A stretch of DNA of 64,000 nt from an uncultured Acidobacteriota bacterium (GCA_902825875.1 CADECP010000008.1:62001-126000); one strand, 5' to 3'. Positions 1-9,568 are shown, counted from the first letter of the stretch. Made by a program: numbers and translations. Notes: generated by a model not told the origin, from the letters alone.

Positions 1-467
1 TTGAAGGAAACGCCTCGCACCTGTTTGATACGAGCATCCTGCACTTTCAGAATTGCGCCCTTCACCGGAAATTCCAGCGCCACGTCGAATTCGACTTCGC
101 CAACTGAATGGCCGTTGACCAACAATTGCACTTTCGGTTTGTGATTCGATTTGACCGTGTGTTTGGCCAGTTCGACGTAATTGATGTCTTCCGGTTTGAA
201 CTTGGTGCGGTCGGTGTATTTCCGCAATTCCAACGCCCGGCTCCAGGTGACAACCAGCACACCCAGCAAATTGAATTTCAGCGTGTCGCTGACTGCTTTG
301 GCGATTTCAGCCGAAAGATCATGCGAGTTCAACGGACTGACCGTTGCCGCCACCTGCAAAATTTGTTGGGTTTTAGGCTGCCGCTCAATCCCGTTCAGTT
401 GGTGTTCGCTGATTGGAATTTCCGACAACTGAAAAAACTCGTTCAAAGTAGTTTTTGATGCACTCAT
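1..467 (-). CDS. Hypothetical protein, 3' end beyond the window
   Basis: Reading from an ATG at 467 toward the left edge gives at least 155 residues without a stop, beginning MSASKTTLNEFFQLSEIP. The ATG overlaps the TGA of the upstream PASTA gene (ATGA at 467-464), so the two are probably translated together. I see no signal peptide or membrane segment. The second half contains alternating hydrophobic stretches (VKGAILKVQDARIKQV) that look like a beta-rich domain. I do not recognise a family. The C-terminus is missing because the gene runs off the edge of the window. Confidence 0.7.
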   Translation of the reverse strand, partial: MSASKTTLNEFFQLSEIPISEHQLNGIERQPKTQQILQVAATVSPLNSHDLSAEIAKAVSDTLKFNLLGVLVVTWSRALELRKYTDRTKFKPEDINYVELAKHTVKSNHKPKVQLLVNGHSVGEVEFDVALEFPVKGAILKVQDARIKQVRGVSF

Positions 468-2308
468 GCTTCACTCCTTTCGTTGGCAATTAATTGTCCG
501 ACGACTTCTATCCACTGTTTCCCAACATCGGATAAAGGCCGCAAAGTAAATTCAAACGGCAAGCTCAGCCGCGTTTCAGTTTCAAGGCTCTGAGTTCCCG
601 TATCAGCCTGCGCTCGATATTCGATATTCGGTTTCACTAGCGCGGGGGACGGGGACGGTTCAGGAATCGGAGCCGTCAGCGATAGTAATTCGTCCTTCTC
701 GTCCTTCGGCCTCACCAGTTTTTTCAACAAGCTGGCTAACAAAAGCCCGAAAAATCCTAGCCCAATAACAACCAATGCCTTTGGGGCATCTTTGATTAAC
801 TTGCTCAGCCAATCATCCGGCGAAGCAGGCGGTTTCGGATCAACCACAGGAGTCGGCGTTGGCACAGCCAGGACAATTCTGACAACCGAACTCGGCGGCA
901 CAGATGTTCCCGGCTCTGGCGTTTGGTTTAACACTGTTCCGGGCCGCGAATTCGATTGCGCTTCTGTAACCGGCCCGATCCGAAGATTGACTGCCAGCAA
1001 ATTCTGGCTCGCCACCTCACGCGACAGTCCGCGCAAATCGGGAACCAAAACCGGTGTCGGCTGTGGTGGTGGAGAAGGAGTAATCGTCACGATTGGCGTA
1101 GCGACAACTCCGCTGATTTCAGCACCAGGCAAAGCCGGAGTATTTGCCTGCGGATTCTGGCGAATGACAGTTCCCGCGACTGAATCGGAAGGCTCCGTAC
1201 CGCCTTCGACAAATCTGAATCCAGCGTTTCGTAAAATCTGGGCGGCAACATCCCGCGACCGCCCGACGATGTTTGGCACCGGCTTTTGAGTTGGCGGTGA
1301 TGGCGGTGGTGACGGCGGCGGCGGAATCTCGAATGTCAGCCCGACAGAACTACCGCGATCAACCTGGGCATTTGGCACAGGGCTTTGTCTCGACACGACA
1401 GCCCTGGGCAAAGAAGGACTCCCAACTGAATAACCCAGCTTTAACCCAACGCTCTCAAGCTCTTGCCTCGCCTGGCTGAGTGTTTGCCCTTTCAAGTTTG
1501 GAACCGTCACTTGCGGAGGCTTGATTGCAATGACGAAACTGATTGGTGATTTTTGCCTGACTTCGATTTCTGGCGCTGGGGTCTGGCGCAACACCCGCCC
1601 ATGATTGGTTGGCGCTTCTTCGATGGTTTTAGTTCCGACTACCCATCCCGCTTGCTCAATCTTCTGGATCGCCTGGCTTTCCGTCAGCCCAATTACTGAT
1701 GGCACAGTAAGAGGAGTAGGACGCGGGCGCGGATCGCGCGGCGGAGTTACGGGTAAAGTCGAATCTGATGGGCGTTGAACGGTCAATTTGACCGATGCGC
1801 CTGCAAAAGTCGTTCTGCCTCTTGCAGGGGATTGGTCAATGACAATCAACTCATCTGAATTGTCTTGCCTTGATTGGAAACTGGCTTTGAGTTGAACATT
1901 TTCCAGAATCTGCTTGGCTTCACGGACAGATTTACCGCGTACACCCGGCACTGTCCTCGTGTTGTCGCTGATTCCTTGAACGATATTGTCTAAAAACGAT
2001 GGCTTCTTTCTATACCGCAAAACCACTTGTGTCTCTGAAGTCAGAGGACGTTGGGGAAGAGGCGACTGTTCAACAACCTGGCCTGGCTGAAACTGAGTAT
2101 TTTCGACTTCCGTTTTTTGAACCCTGATGTTTTTGAAAATTGCCTTGAGTTCCCGTTCGGCATCTCTCACATCTTTTCCAACCAACGGCGGCATAAGTGT
2201 CCGTTGTTGCGCTCGGTTAAAGGTTCCATCTTGCGCCACGACATAAAACGGCAACGCTAGGTTGATGGCAACCAAAGAAAAAAACTGAAGCAGTAGGAAT
2301 TTCTTCAT
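464..2308 (-). CDS. Six-PASTA-domain membrane-anchored protein
   Basis: About 614 residues. An N-terminal hydrophobic stretch (MKKFLLLQFFSLVAINLALP) acts as signal or anchor. It is followed by six PASTA-like units at roughly 37-100, 118-180, 205-270, 275-338, 350-415 and 428-490, each opening with a P-x-(V/L)-x-G motif (VPGVRGKS, VPSVIGLT, VPNLKGQT, VPNIVGRS, VPDLRGLS). Pro-rich linkers separate them. A C-terminal transmembrane helix (about 515-535, ALVVIGLGFFGLLLA) leads to a charged tail of about 80 residues. PASTA domains normally bind cell-wall muropeptides in kinases and PBPs; here no kinase or transpeptidase domain is visible. I chose ATG 2308 because AAAGGA lies just upstream; an in-frame ATG at 2323 lacks this. 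Confidence 0.85.
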   Translation of the reverse strand: MKKFLLLQFFSLVAINLALPFYVVAQDGTFNRAQQRTLMPPLVGKDVRDAERELKAIFKNIRVQKTEVENTQFQPGQVVEQSPLPQRPLTSETQVVLRYRKKPSFLDNIVQGISDNTRTVPGVRGKSVREAKQILENVQLKASFQSRQDNSDELIVIDQSPARGRTTFAGASVKLTVQRPSDSTLPVTPPRDPRPRPTPLTVPSVIGLTESQAIQKIEQAGWVVGTKTIEEAPTNHGRVLRQTPAPEIEVRQKSPISFVIAIKPPQVTVPNLKGQTLSQARQELESVGLKLGYSVGSPSLPRAVVSRQSPVPNAQVDRGSSVGLTFEIPPPPSPPPSPPTQKPVPNIVGRSRDVAAQILRNAGFRFVEGGTEPSDSVAGTVIRQNPQANTPALPGAEISGVVATPIVTITPSPPPQPTPVLVPDLRGLSREVASQNLLAVNLRIGPVTEAQSNSRPGTVLNQTPEPGTSVPPSSVVRIVLAVPTPTPVVDPKPPASPDDWLSKLIKDAPKALVVIGLGFFGLLLASLLKKLVRPKDEKDELLSLTAPIPEPSPSPALVKPNIEYRAQADTGTQSLETETRLSLPFEFTLRPLSDVGKQWIEVVGQLIANERSEA

Positions 2309-2464
2309 GGCTGATCCTTTCATTCATTTCGTGTCTGGCTGACCGACACGCTCTATCGTTTGACTGAACACGATAGATTGGGCTTTAGGGGATTGCTACA
2401 CCGACATAACTTCCATTCACCGAAACCAGTCTAACTCTGTTACCAGGAAAAACCGAGAAGTATT

Positions 2465-3781
2465 TCAAAAAAATCTTTGAGCGACGAAAAAATCATGCAC
2501 TTCGTCGGCAGCGACTTTCCAAGAACGATTTCTGCTGAAATGGGCGATAAGATTACGGTTCCAATCAACAGCCAATGCTTTTTCAACCTCTTCTGCAATT
2601 TTTTTCGCCGAATAAGCCTCAAAAACTCGTCCGGTTTCGGCTGCGACCAATTCCGCGACTCCGCCGACATTCGTCGCCACAATAGGCAAGCCGCAGGCCA
2701 TCGCTTCAATAACAACGTTCGGACAGCCTTCGCGGTGACTGGCTAGGCAGAACAAATCCGCTGCCGAATACCAATCGGCCAATTCGGCTTGAGGCTTTGC
2801 TCCGAGCAAGCGAACGCGAGCTTCCAATTTCAAATTTGAGATTCTGGATTCCAGCGCACGACGTTCTGAACCTTCGCCAATGACAAACAATTTCAACAGG
2901 CTTCCCTGCTCTTCCCGCTTCAACAAAGCCATCGCGTCAATCAGCCGGTCAAAGCCTTTCACCGGAACAAGTGCGCCGACGGAAAGCAGAATTTTGTCTT
3001 CGGCTTCAAGCTTCAGCCGCCGCCGCGCCTCGCTTCGGTCGCGTGGAAAGAACACTTCTTGATCAACACCGTTACGGATTACAGCGATCTTTTCGGCGGC
3101 GATTCCCAATTCGACAATTCGCGTTTTCAGAGCTTCGCTGACGGCGATGATTCCGGCGGCTCGATTCAAGGCTTTGACGATCTTCTGACGAATCAGCGGC
3201 ATTCGGGAAAACAGGTTGATGTCGCTTCCGCGCGCAGTGATGAACACCGGAATGTTCAGCCGTTTGCCAATCAGCGTCGCCGCGTAACCGTCGGGGTAAA
3301 CATAATGCGCGTCAATCAGGTCAAATGGTTGTTTGCGGTGCAACCGCTCAACAGTTTCAAAAGCTCCGCGCGCCATCCAGTTGCCGTAAAAACTCATGCC
3401 GATTTTCGGAGTCACCAGATAACGCGGATGCTGTGTCGGTAAACCGTCAATCACTTCATGTTCAGGAATGCGTGCAAACTGTTGCCAGCGATTTCTGATT
3501 GAGTCGGAGGTCAACAGCTTGAAAGTTTTTTCAACCGCAGAGGCGCAAAGGTTCGCAGAGGTGGCGCAGAGCTTCGACTTTTCTCTCTGCGCTCCCTCAG
3601 CGTTCTCTGCGCCTCTGCGGTGAAATGATTTGGTTGAAGATGGAAAATACGGCACAGGCGCGACGACTCGCACATTCACACCTGCCAGCCGAGCCATCGC
3701 CGCCACACGATGTTTGACGAACACACCGAAGTTCGGCTGCTCCGCGTTCGGCCACAAAGTTGTGAACGTCAAAATGTTCAT
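2465..3781 (-). CDS. GT4-family glycosyltransferase with an in-frame repeat insertion
   Basis: A 438-residue GT-B fold glycosyltransferase of family 4. The N-terminal Rossmann half opens with [10 protein letters not shown] and contains the acceptor-side DAHYVYPDG and ITARGSDIN; the C-terminal half has the nucleotide-sugar segment [19 protein letters not shown] with the E-x7-E pattern. It probably transfers a sugar to a cell-surface glycan in the cytoplasm. Its ATG overlaps the stop of the asparagine synthetase gene (ATGA at 3781-3778), a pairing common in exopolysaccharide loci. Residues about 53-83 ([15 protein letters not shown]...) are encoded by a palindromic repeat and are not expected in the family. 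Without them the length (about 405) is normal for GT4. Substrate unknown. Confidence 0.9.
   Translation of the reverse strand: MNILTFTTLWPNAEQPNFGVFVKHRVAAMARLAGVNVRVVAPVPYFPSSTKSFHRRGAENAEGAQREKSKLCATSANLCASAVEKTFKLLTSDSIRNRWQQFARIPEHEVIDGLPTQHPRYLVTPKIGMSFYGNWMARGAFETVERLHRKQPFDLIDAHYVYPDGYAATLIGKRLNIPVFITARGSDINLFSRMPLIRQKIVKALNRAAGIIAVSEALKTRIVELGIAAEKIAVIRNGVDQEVFFPRDRSEARRRLKLEAEDKILLSVGALVPVKGFDRLIDAMALLKREEQGSLLKLFVIGEGSERRALESRISNLKLEARVRLLGAKPQAELADWYSAADLFCLASHREGCPNVVIEAMACGLPIVATNVGGVAELVAAETGRVFEAYSAKKIAEEVEKALAVDWNRNLIAHFSRNRSWKVAADEVHDFFVAQRFF
3531..3623. repeat. Imperfect palindromic repeat inside the glycosyltransferase gene
   Basis: Arms at 3531-3571 and 3583-3623 are imperfect inverted copies built from GCAGAGGCGCA-like words (CCGCAGAGGCGC and its complement GCGCCTCTGCGG). 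The 93-bp element is a multiple of three and keeps the host frame open. Confidence 0.85.
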
Positions 3782-5649
3782 CGCTCAAATTTCCGCTGCC
3801 ACATTCGGAACATCAACACAGCCCACAGCGGACGCGAATAATCTCGCAGCCTTGATTGATGCCGTTGCCACAATTTTTTGATCGTCGCCGAATCCAGCCA
3901 GCCGTCGTTGGCCGTCGAATCGAACAACAAACTTTCGGCAAGTTCGCGCAACTCGCCGCGCAACCATTCGGCCAACGGAACGACAAAGCCTTGCTTGCGC
4001 CGATTCAAAACTTCCGGCGGCAACAAACCGCTCATCGCGCGTTTGAAAATATACTTCCCTTCCCTGCCCCGCAGCTTTAACGACGAAGGCATTCGCGCAG
4101 CCAACTCCATCAACCGATGATCCAGCAGCGGGCAACGCACTTCCAGCGAAACAGCCATGCTGGCGCGATCAACTTTGGTCAGAATGTCATCCGCCAGGTA
4201 AAGCTTGATGTCGGCATATTGCGCGCGAACAATCGGGTCGTCAGTCAGCGGTCTGTTGTAATGTTCGGCAAAAACCTCGAACGGATCGTACTCGCCAAGC
4301 TGCGCGCGAACATCGCCGCCGAGCAAAGCGTCACGCACGCTAGCCGCTGCGCCATACACCGAACTGAAATAAGCCCGCGCCGGTTCAAGCGACAAATTCC
4401 GCAGCGTGGCTTTTGCTCTGAGCGGTTGCGGCAACCAATCGGCTTTTGGATAAACCGCCGCCAAAGCGCCAAACAACGGCCTGACCGGAAACGCAGACCG
4501 CACGCGGTTTTCCATCGCATCAAAAACGTAGCGGCGATAACCGACGAAGCTTTCGTCTCCGCCATCGCCAGACAAAGCCACAGTCACGAATTCGCGCGCG
4601 GCTTGAGAAACGTAAAAAGTCGGAATCGCCGAAGCGTCGGCAAATGGTTCGTCAAAATGCCAGGCCAGTTTTTCAATCACATTCACAGCTTCGGGCGCGA
4701 CGATGCGTTCGTGATGATCGGCGCTCAGCGTTTCAGCAAAACGCCTGGCGTCAGCGGCTTCGCTGAATTTTTCTTCGCTGAAACCAACCGTAGCCGTGAT
4801 GACCGGGCGAGAATTGATGCGGCTCATCATCGCCGCAACCGCCGACGAATCCACACCCGAAGACAAAAACGCGCCGAGCGGAACTTCGCCAATCAATCGG
4901 CTCTCAACCGCCGAGCGAAATTCATCCAACAACATTTCGCTCCACTCGGCTTCGCTGCGCTGTTCGACGCGGCTGAAATCAATATCCCAGTATTGCCGTT
5001 CGCTCGCTCCGTTCGGCGTGACGATCAAACAATGCCCTGCGCGCAGCTTGCGCGCGTGACTGTAAATTGTTTTCGGAGCCGGAATGAATTGATACGAAAA
5101 GTAATCGGCCACAGCTTGCGGATTCACCTGTCGCGGCATCTGTGGATGTTCGAGCAAAGCTTTCAACTCCGAACCGAAAATCAACGCGCCGCCAATGTCT
5201 GCAAAGTACAACGTTTTTTTGCCTACGCGGTCACGCGCCAGCAACAGCTTTTGCCGCCGCGCATCCCACAACGCAAAGGCGAACATTCCGCGCAAATGCT
5301 CAACGCAGGATTCGCCAAATTCTTCGTAAAGGTGAACGATCGTTTCGGTGTCGGACTGAGTTCGCAAAGTGTGGCCGCGCGCTTCAACCAGTTTGGCGAG
5401 TTCGCAGTAGTTGTAAATTTCGCCGTTCAGGATGACGGCGATTGAACCGTCTTCGTTGAAAATCGGCTGATGGCCCGTGGCGACATCAACAATCGAAAGG
5501 CGACGATGCCCAAGCCCAATGCGTCCGGCAACGTGAAAACCTTCGTCGTCCGGCCCACGATGAACCAACGCGCCGGTCATTCGCCGCAAGATGATTTCAT
5601 TGATCGGCTGATTGGTTTGGTAGTTATAAATGCCAGCAATTCCGCACAC
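3778..5649 (-). CDS. asnB: Asparagine synthetase (glutamine-hydrolysing), AsnB type
   Basis: About 623 residues. An N-terminal class II glutamine amidotransferase domain ([10 protein letters not shown], Ntn nucleophile Cys2; [22 protein letters not shown]) delivers ammonia to a C-terminal ATP-pyrophosphatase synthetase domain ([42 protein letters not shown]). The PPi loop reads SSGVDS rather than the usual SGGxDS. I placed the start at GTG 5649, not the upstream in-frame GTG 5658, because the nucleophile cysteine must be residue 2. The coupled GT4 gene suggests this paralogue amidates a sugar or peptide intermediate in polysaccharide synthesis rather than simply making asparagine; that is inference. 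Divergent from the DUF433 gene. Confidence 0.92.
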   Translation of the reverse strand: MCGIAGIYNYQTNQPINEIILRRMTGALVHRGPDDEGFHVAGRIGLGHRRLSIVDVATGHQPIFNEDGSIAVILNGEIYNYCELAKLVEARGHTLRTQSDTETIVHLYEEFGESCVEHLRGMFAFALWDARRQKLLLARDRVGKKTLYFADIGGALIFGSELKALLEHPQMPRQVNPQAVADYFSYQFIPAPKTIYSHARKLRAGHCLIVTPNGASERQYWDIDFSRVEQRSEAEWSEMLLDEFRSAVESRLIGEVPLGAFLSSGVDSSAVAAMMSRINSRPVITATVGFSEEKFSEAADARRFAETLSADHHERIVAPEAVNVIEKLAWHFDEPFADASAIPTFYVSQAAREFVTVALSGDGGDESFVGYRRYVFDAMENRVRSAFPVRPLFGALAAVYPKADWLPQPLRAKATLRNLSLEPARAYFSSVYGAAASVRDALLGGDVRAQLGEYDPFEVFAEHYNRPLTDDPIVRAQYADIKLYLADDILTKVDRASMAVSLEVRCPLLDHRLMELAARMPSSLKLRGREGKYIFKRAMSGLLPPEVLNRRKQGFVVPLAEWLRGELRELAESLLFDSTANDGWLDSATIKKLWQRHQSRLRDYSRPLWAVLMFRMWQRKFER

Positions 5650-5734
5650 GGCGCGCACTTTAACTCAAGCCCTGTTGTCTTGCGAAGAAAGGCAGGCTGC
5701 CGCTAAGCTTGCCGCGCTCAACAAGGAGACGGTC

Positions 5735-5962
5735 ATGGAAACTTTGAAATCGTCTGAATCGCCAATTACCGTAAACCCGGAAATACTTGGCGGCACACCT
5801 GTCTTTTACGGTACACGTGTTCCGATCAAAACACTCTTCGACTACATTCGATGGGGCTACTCGCTGGAAGAGTTTTTTGAATGCTTCCCTTCAGTCACGC
5901 GCGAAGCAGCAACCAATATCCTGACCGAAGCTGAACGCTCCATATTGCCAAACAACGACTAA
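5735..5962 (+). CDS. DUF433-domain protein (antitoxin-like), orphan
   Basis: 75 residues, starting at ATG 5735 behind AAGGAG. Core motif ITVNPEILGGTPVFYGTRVPIKTL is typical of DUF433, a small HTH-like domain usually found as the antitoxin-like partner of a DUF5615 PIN-like protein. No DUF5615 gene follows; the next gene is a cytochrome starting 25 bp downstream. It is therefore either a solitary regulator or the remnant of a toxin-antitoxin pair. A longer in-frame ORF upstream to 5630 has no ribosome site and overlaps the divergent asnB start. Confidence 0.85.
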   Translation: METLKSSESPITVNPEILGGTPVFYGTRVPIKTLFDYIRWGYSLEEFFECFPSVTREAATNILTEAERSILPNND

Positions 5963-5987
5963 TCTTGGATTGATGAAAAGGGGACTT

Positions 5988-7355
5988 ATGAATCAACCAC
6001 GCATCCTGCAAAGAATTTTTCTGGCTGCTTTTGCTGTCTTCACCATCGCGTTGCTCACTTTGCCGCTGCGCCAAACCGCAGCCGAAAAGACTGCTGAAGA
6101 ACGTGGCTTGTTCAATCTAACGCACAACTCTTACGACTCGCCGCGTTTGAACCGAAAGCTGATCGAATTCGCTGCGAAGGCTTGGGAGCCGGAATGGAAA
6201 GCGAAAATTGTCGCGGGCGATCCTGATTCGGTTTTGAAAGTCGCGTTTGAACGGTACGGATTCAGCCCGGCGACTTGGGACAACAAAGGCGGGCCGCTGC
6301 AATTCGTAGTCAACGACAATGGCCAATGGTCGCAGACCTGTATGCTCTGTCACGGAGGCCGCGTGCCCATCAGCGGCGAGAGCAAGATCGGCATGCCCAA
6401 CACCGAATTGGACATGCAGACGATGTTTGAAGACATCACCAAAGCCACTGGCATGAAAGCTCCGTTCACGCTGACTTTCGGCCAATCGCGCGGACGAACG
6501 AACGCTTTTATTTTCAGTTTGGAATTGCTGCGCCGTCGCAACGAAGACCTTTCGCCGCGCAAAGACCCCGCGCCGATGGGAGATTACTCCGATTACGACC
6601 TTGATCCTCCGGCGTGGTGGTATCTGAAAAAGAAAACGGCGATTTATGCCGACGGCGGAGTCAAAGGCGATTTCAGCCGCGCAATCATGCAATTCACGAT
6701 GGGCGAATCCGATGGCGCGAAGATTCGTTCTTGGGAACCGGATTTCAAAGACATTCTGGCTTACCTGAAATCCATCGAAGCGCCGAAATACCCTTTGCCG
6801 ATTGACCAGAAGCTGGCGGCGGACGGCAAACAGGTTTTCACCAAAACCTGTTCGGGCTGTCACGGGAGTTACGGCGCGGACGGCAAGTACCCAAACAAGA
6901 TTGTCCCGCTGGAAGTCGTCGGCACGGATTCAGCCCGACTGACAAAGCTGACCAAAGAGTTCCGCGACTATTACAAAAAATCCTGGTTTGGCCGCAGCGG
7001 CGAACAAGGTTACGAATACCCGACCGGTTACGTCGCGCCGCCGCTGGATGGCGTGTGGGCTTCGGCTCCGTATTTTCACAACGGATCGGTTCCAACGCTG
7101 TATGGCGTGCTGACGGCTGAAGCTCGTCCGAAATACTTCCGCCGAATTGGCGGCGCTAAAGAGTACGACGCGAAAGATATTGGATTGAAGGTAGAAGCGC
7201 TGAATGCCGCTGCGCCGAAAGATGCTCCGGGCGAAGCGCGCCGCCGTGTGGTGGACACGACGATTACCGGTTTGGGCAATCAAGGCCACCCGTTCGGCTT
7301 CAAATTGAACGAGAAAGAAAAGCGGCAGGTGATCGAATTCTTGAAGACGCTCTAA
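5988..7355 (+). CDS. Secreted di-heme c-type cytochrome (CCP/RoxA-like)
   Basis: 455 residues from ATG 5988 (AAAAGGGG upstream). An N-terminal signal helix (ILQRIFLAAFAVFTIALLTL) exports it to the periplasm. Two CXXCH heme sites, CMLCHGG (about residue 116) and CSGCHGS (about 287), sit in separate cytochrome-like halves, and a conserved APPLDGVWASAPYFHNGSVP segment near the C-terminus is typical of di-heme peroxidase/oxidoreductase and RoxA-like proteins, where it lies near the distal heme ligand. The exact reaction cannot be read from the sequence; possible roles are peroxide reduction or oxidation of an organic substrate. It stands alone, ending in a hairpin at 7362. Confidence 0.82.
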   Translation: MNQPRILQRIFLAAFAVFTIALLTLPLRQTAAEKTAEERGLFNLTHNSYDSPRLNRKLIEFAAKAWEPEWKAKIVAGDPDSVLKVAFERYGFSPATWDNKGGPLQFVVNDNGQWSQTCMLCHGGRVPISGESKIGMPNTELDMQTMFEDITKATGMKAPFTLTFGQSRGRTNAFIFSLELLRRRNEDLSPRKDPAPMGDYSDYDLDPPAWWYLKKKTAIYADGGVKGDFSRAIMQFTMGESDGAKIRSWEPDFKDILAYLKSIEAPKYPLPIDQKLAADGKQVFTKTCSGCHGSYGADGKYPNKIVPLEVVGTDSARLTKLTKEFRDYYKKSWFGRSGEQGYEYPTGYVAPPLDGVWASAPYFHNGSVPTLYGVLTAEARPKYFRRIGGAKEYDAKDIGLKVEALNAAAPKDAPGEARRRVVDTTITGLGNQGHPFGFKLNEKEKRQVIEFLKTL

Positions 7356-7361
7356 ATCAGT

Positions 7362-7392
7362 GAGTGGAGCAAGCTGCCAACTTGCTCCACTC
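7362..7392. terminator. Inverted repeat after the di-heme cytochrome gene
   Basis: Perfect 12-bp arms GAGTGGAGCAAG / CTTGCTCCACTC with a 7-nt loop. No T-run follows immediately, so it may be a dispersed palindromic repeat rather than an intrinsic terminator; it lies between convergent genes. The following 50 bp (to 7445) hold a partial degenerate copy (GCAAGCTGTTTGCTCTACTC). Confidence 0.5.
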
Positions 7393-7445
7393 TGTTTCGC
7401 TGCAAAGCCCGCATTGAGTTTGTTCGGTAATGCAAGCTGTTTGCT

Positions 7446-8816
7446 CTACTCTGTTGCGAATCCCGCGCTGACCCAGGCTCCAGTCCCGCCAATCACATTG
7501 TAAATCTGGTTGAATCCTTTTCGTTCCAGAATGCTGGTTCCGGCGCTGGAACGATATCCGCCGGCGCAAATCACCACTGTCGGACGCGATGGATCAAACG
7601 AACCCCGATGCGAATCCAGATGCGAAAGCGGTGCGTTGATGGTTCCGGGTGCGTGGCCTGCGGCGTATTCGGCGGGACGCCGCACATCAATCAACTGAAA
7701 CTGGCGCTTTTCATCCATCCAATCTTTCAGTTCAGCGACCGTCATCTGAGTCACTGTGTTAGTTTCAAATCCGGCTTCGTGCCAAGCCAGCACGCCACCA
7801 TTCAAAAATCCTCTGACGGCTTCGTGGCCGACACGCGCCAGCCGCAAAGCGGCTTCTTCGATCTGTGCCGAATCATCCGCCACGATCACAATCGGCGAGC
7901 CAATCGGAACCAGCATTCCCGCCCAAGAAGCGAATTGGCCGCCCAATCCAATGTTTAGCGAGCCAGGCACATGCCCTGCGCCAAACGCCTCAGCATCGCG
8001 CACGTCCAACACAACCGCGCCAGCATCGGCCAACGCGCGAACTTTTGCCGGAGACAAGGCTGTGAGAGTCGCCGTATCAGCCAATGTAGCTGCGCCGCTG
8101 CGATTGATTTCCGCATCTTTAGGGAAATAGGCAGGAGCTTCAGGCAAATCCGCCGTCATCATTTTGACAAAGGCTTCTTTTGTCATTGGCTGCAAGGCGT
8201 AATTGAATCGGCGCTGCTGGCCTATGGTGGATGACGTTTCCTTGGACATATTCTTGCCGCACAAACTGCCCGCGCCATGCGCCGGATACACTTCCACAGA
8301 GTCGTCCAACGTCATTAGTTTTTCGTGCAAGCTGTCATACATCATCGCGGCCATCTGCTCCGGCGTGTGCCCTTTTGAACCGACCAGATCAGGTCGCCCG
8401 ACATCGCCAATGAACAGCGTATCTCCGGTCAGCACTTTGGCCGACACGCCGTTTTCGATGACCAGCACGCAGATGCTTTCAGGCGTGTGGCCAGGAGTTT
8501 CCATCACGCGCAGACATAACCCGCCGACCTGCAACTCGTCGCCGTCTTTGACCGCGCAATGCGGAAATTGCGCGCCTGCTTTCCAACCAAAGACAATTTC
8601 AGCACCAGCGCGCTTCGCCAATTCTCGGTGTCCGCTGACGAAATCGGCGTGCAAATGCGTTTCGATCACGTATTTGATTTTGAGTCCTTGCGCGGCGGCT
8701 TCGTCTAAATACTGCTTGACGTCCCGCTGAGGGTCTACGACTACGGCGTCGCCTGCCGAACCAATCAGATAAGAAGCGTGCGCCAGACAACCGAGATAAA
8801 ATTGTTTGAAATACAT
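7446..8816 (-). CDS. MBL-fold hydrolase with two rhodanese domains (persulfide dioxygenase-like)
   Basis: 456 residues. Residues 1-240 form a metallo-beta-lactamase domain of the ETHE1/persulfide-dioxygenase type (THLHADFVSGH at 53-63, METPGHTPES, TGDTLFIGDVGRPDL). Two rhodanese domains follow (about 255-345 and 365-455). Only the second keeps a catalytic cysteine (VVICAGGYRSS); the first has VADDSAQ at that position and should be inactive. Such proteins oxidise glutathione persulfide or move sulfane sulfur in the cytoplasm. A sulfur role would fit the DUF2892/ArsR pair at 21.9-22.8 kb, but the two loci are 13 kb apart, so any link is speculative. No signal peptide. Confidence 0.9.
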   Translation of the reverse strand: MYFKQFYLGCLAHASYLIGSAGDAVVVDPQRDVKQYLDEAAAQGLKIKYVIETHLHADFVSGHRELAKRAGAEIVFGWKAGAQFPHCAVKDGDELQVGGLCLRVMETPGHTPESICVLVIENGVSAKVLTGDTLFIGDVGRPDLVGSKGHTPEQMAAMMYDSLHEKLMTLDDSVEVYPAHGAGSLCGKNMSKETSSTIGQQRRFNYALQPMTKEAFVKMMTADLPEAPAYFPKDAEINRSGAATLADTATLTALSPAKVRALADAGAVVLDVRDAEAFGAGHVPGSLNIGLGGQFASWAGMLVPIGSPIVIVADDSAQIEEAALRLARVGHEAVRGFLNGGVLAWHEAGFETNTVTQMTVAELKDWMDEKRQFQLIDVRRPAEYAAGHAPGTINAPLSHLDSHRGSFDPSRPTVVICAGGYRSSAGTSILERKGFNQIYNVIGGTGAWVSAGFATE

Positions 8817-9222
8817 TTCAGCCCCCTAAAGTTCAGACATACAAGACCAGCATCTTTTGACCGCTACAAAACAAGCTACCTCAGATTGCCTGTCAAGCCA
8901 ATGTACAATCATCGCTGTGCCTGTTTTCCGCTTTCTGTTTGGGCAATCTTCCACAACGCTGAGGAATTCCCCTCGCAATTCTGCGTAATCTTTCCGGGTC
9001 AGCACTCATCAGAGTGTTTCAGAGTGTTTTTGAACCTTTTCCGGCTGACAACACTTTGGAATAACACTTGCGAATAAAGCTCCGCAGTTCATGTCCATTC
9101 GTTTTACCAAGCTTCGACAAGTTCTCCACTAATAACAATTGATTCCGGTTTTTGACTTGGACCGGAATTTAGAACCCGGTTTTATTCCGAGCCGGAATGT
9201 TCGTCGAACAGGAGTTTGATTT
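8817..9222. other. 406-bp intergenic region upstream of hyp
   Basis: No gene is visible. It holds the divergent promoters of the MBL-rhodanese gene and the hyp operon, a tandem TCAGAGTGTT at 9009-9028, the sigma-54-like site at 9057-9071, and repeated CCGGAA/CCGGTT words at 9144-9196 that could form hairpins (TTCCGG ... CCGGAA). Confidence 0.6.
9057..9071 (+). promoter_or_regulatory. Possible sigma-54 promoter of the hyp operon
   Basis: TGGAATAACACTTGC has GG and GC separated by 10 nt, the spacing of the -24/-12 element, but TGGAAT departs from TGGCAC. It lies about 150 bp upstream of hypA. Two direct TCAGAGTGTT copies upstream could be activator sites. Moderate to weak support. Confidence 0.35.
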
Positions 9223-9564
9223 ATGCACGAAGCCGCAATCGCTCAAGGCGTCTTGGAACTGGCCATTCGCACATCGCTGCAAAACGGCGGCGGACGCATC
9301 AATCGTATCAAGCTTCGGCTGGGCGAATTTCGCGGTGTCGTGCGCGAGGCGTTGGAATTTTCCTTCGAGGTGGTGAAACGCGGCACGTTGGCCGACCAGG
9401 CCGAACTGGAGGTGGAAACCGTCAAACTGCGCGTCGTTTGCGCTCAATGCGGCGAATGTGAATGTTCGCCGCGCGATTACAACTTTTTCTGTCCAACCTG
9501 CGGCGACCCGCTGCAAATCATCGCCGGGCGCGAAATGCAGTTGGAATACGTTGATCTGGAATAA
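9223..9564 (+). CDS. hypA: Hydrogenase maturation nickel chaperone HypA
   Basis: 113 residues, normal for HypA. It begins MHEAAIAQG, where His2 is the conserved nickel ligand, and carries the structural zinc site CAQCGECEC...CPTCG (about residues 72-96). HypA passes nickel with HypB to the large subunit of [NiFe]-hydrogenase in the cytoplasm. A good ribosome site (AGGAG) precedes the ATG. It is the first gene of hypABFCDE. Confidence 0.97.
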   Translation: MHEAAIAQGVLELAIRTSLQNGGGRINRIKLRLGEFRGVVREALEFSFEVVKRGTLADQAELEVETVKLRVVCAQCGECECSPRDYNFFCPTCGDPLQIIAGREMQLEYVDLE

Positions 9565-9568
9565 ACGG

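Noticed and set aside
4117-5445. 442-aa ORF on the plus strand
   Set aside because: Antisense of asnB; low-complexity Arg/Gln/Phe-rich translation with no motifs. The opposite strand has the full set of AsnB motifs.
7362-7392. Definite rho-independent terminator
   Set aside because: The stem is strong but has no T-run; it may be a dispersed palindrome, so only a tentative call is given.
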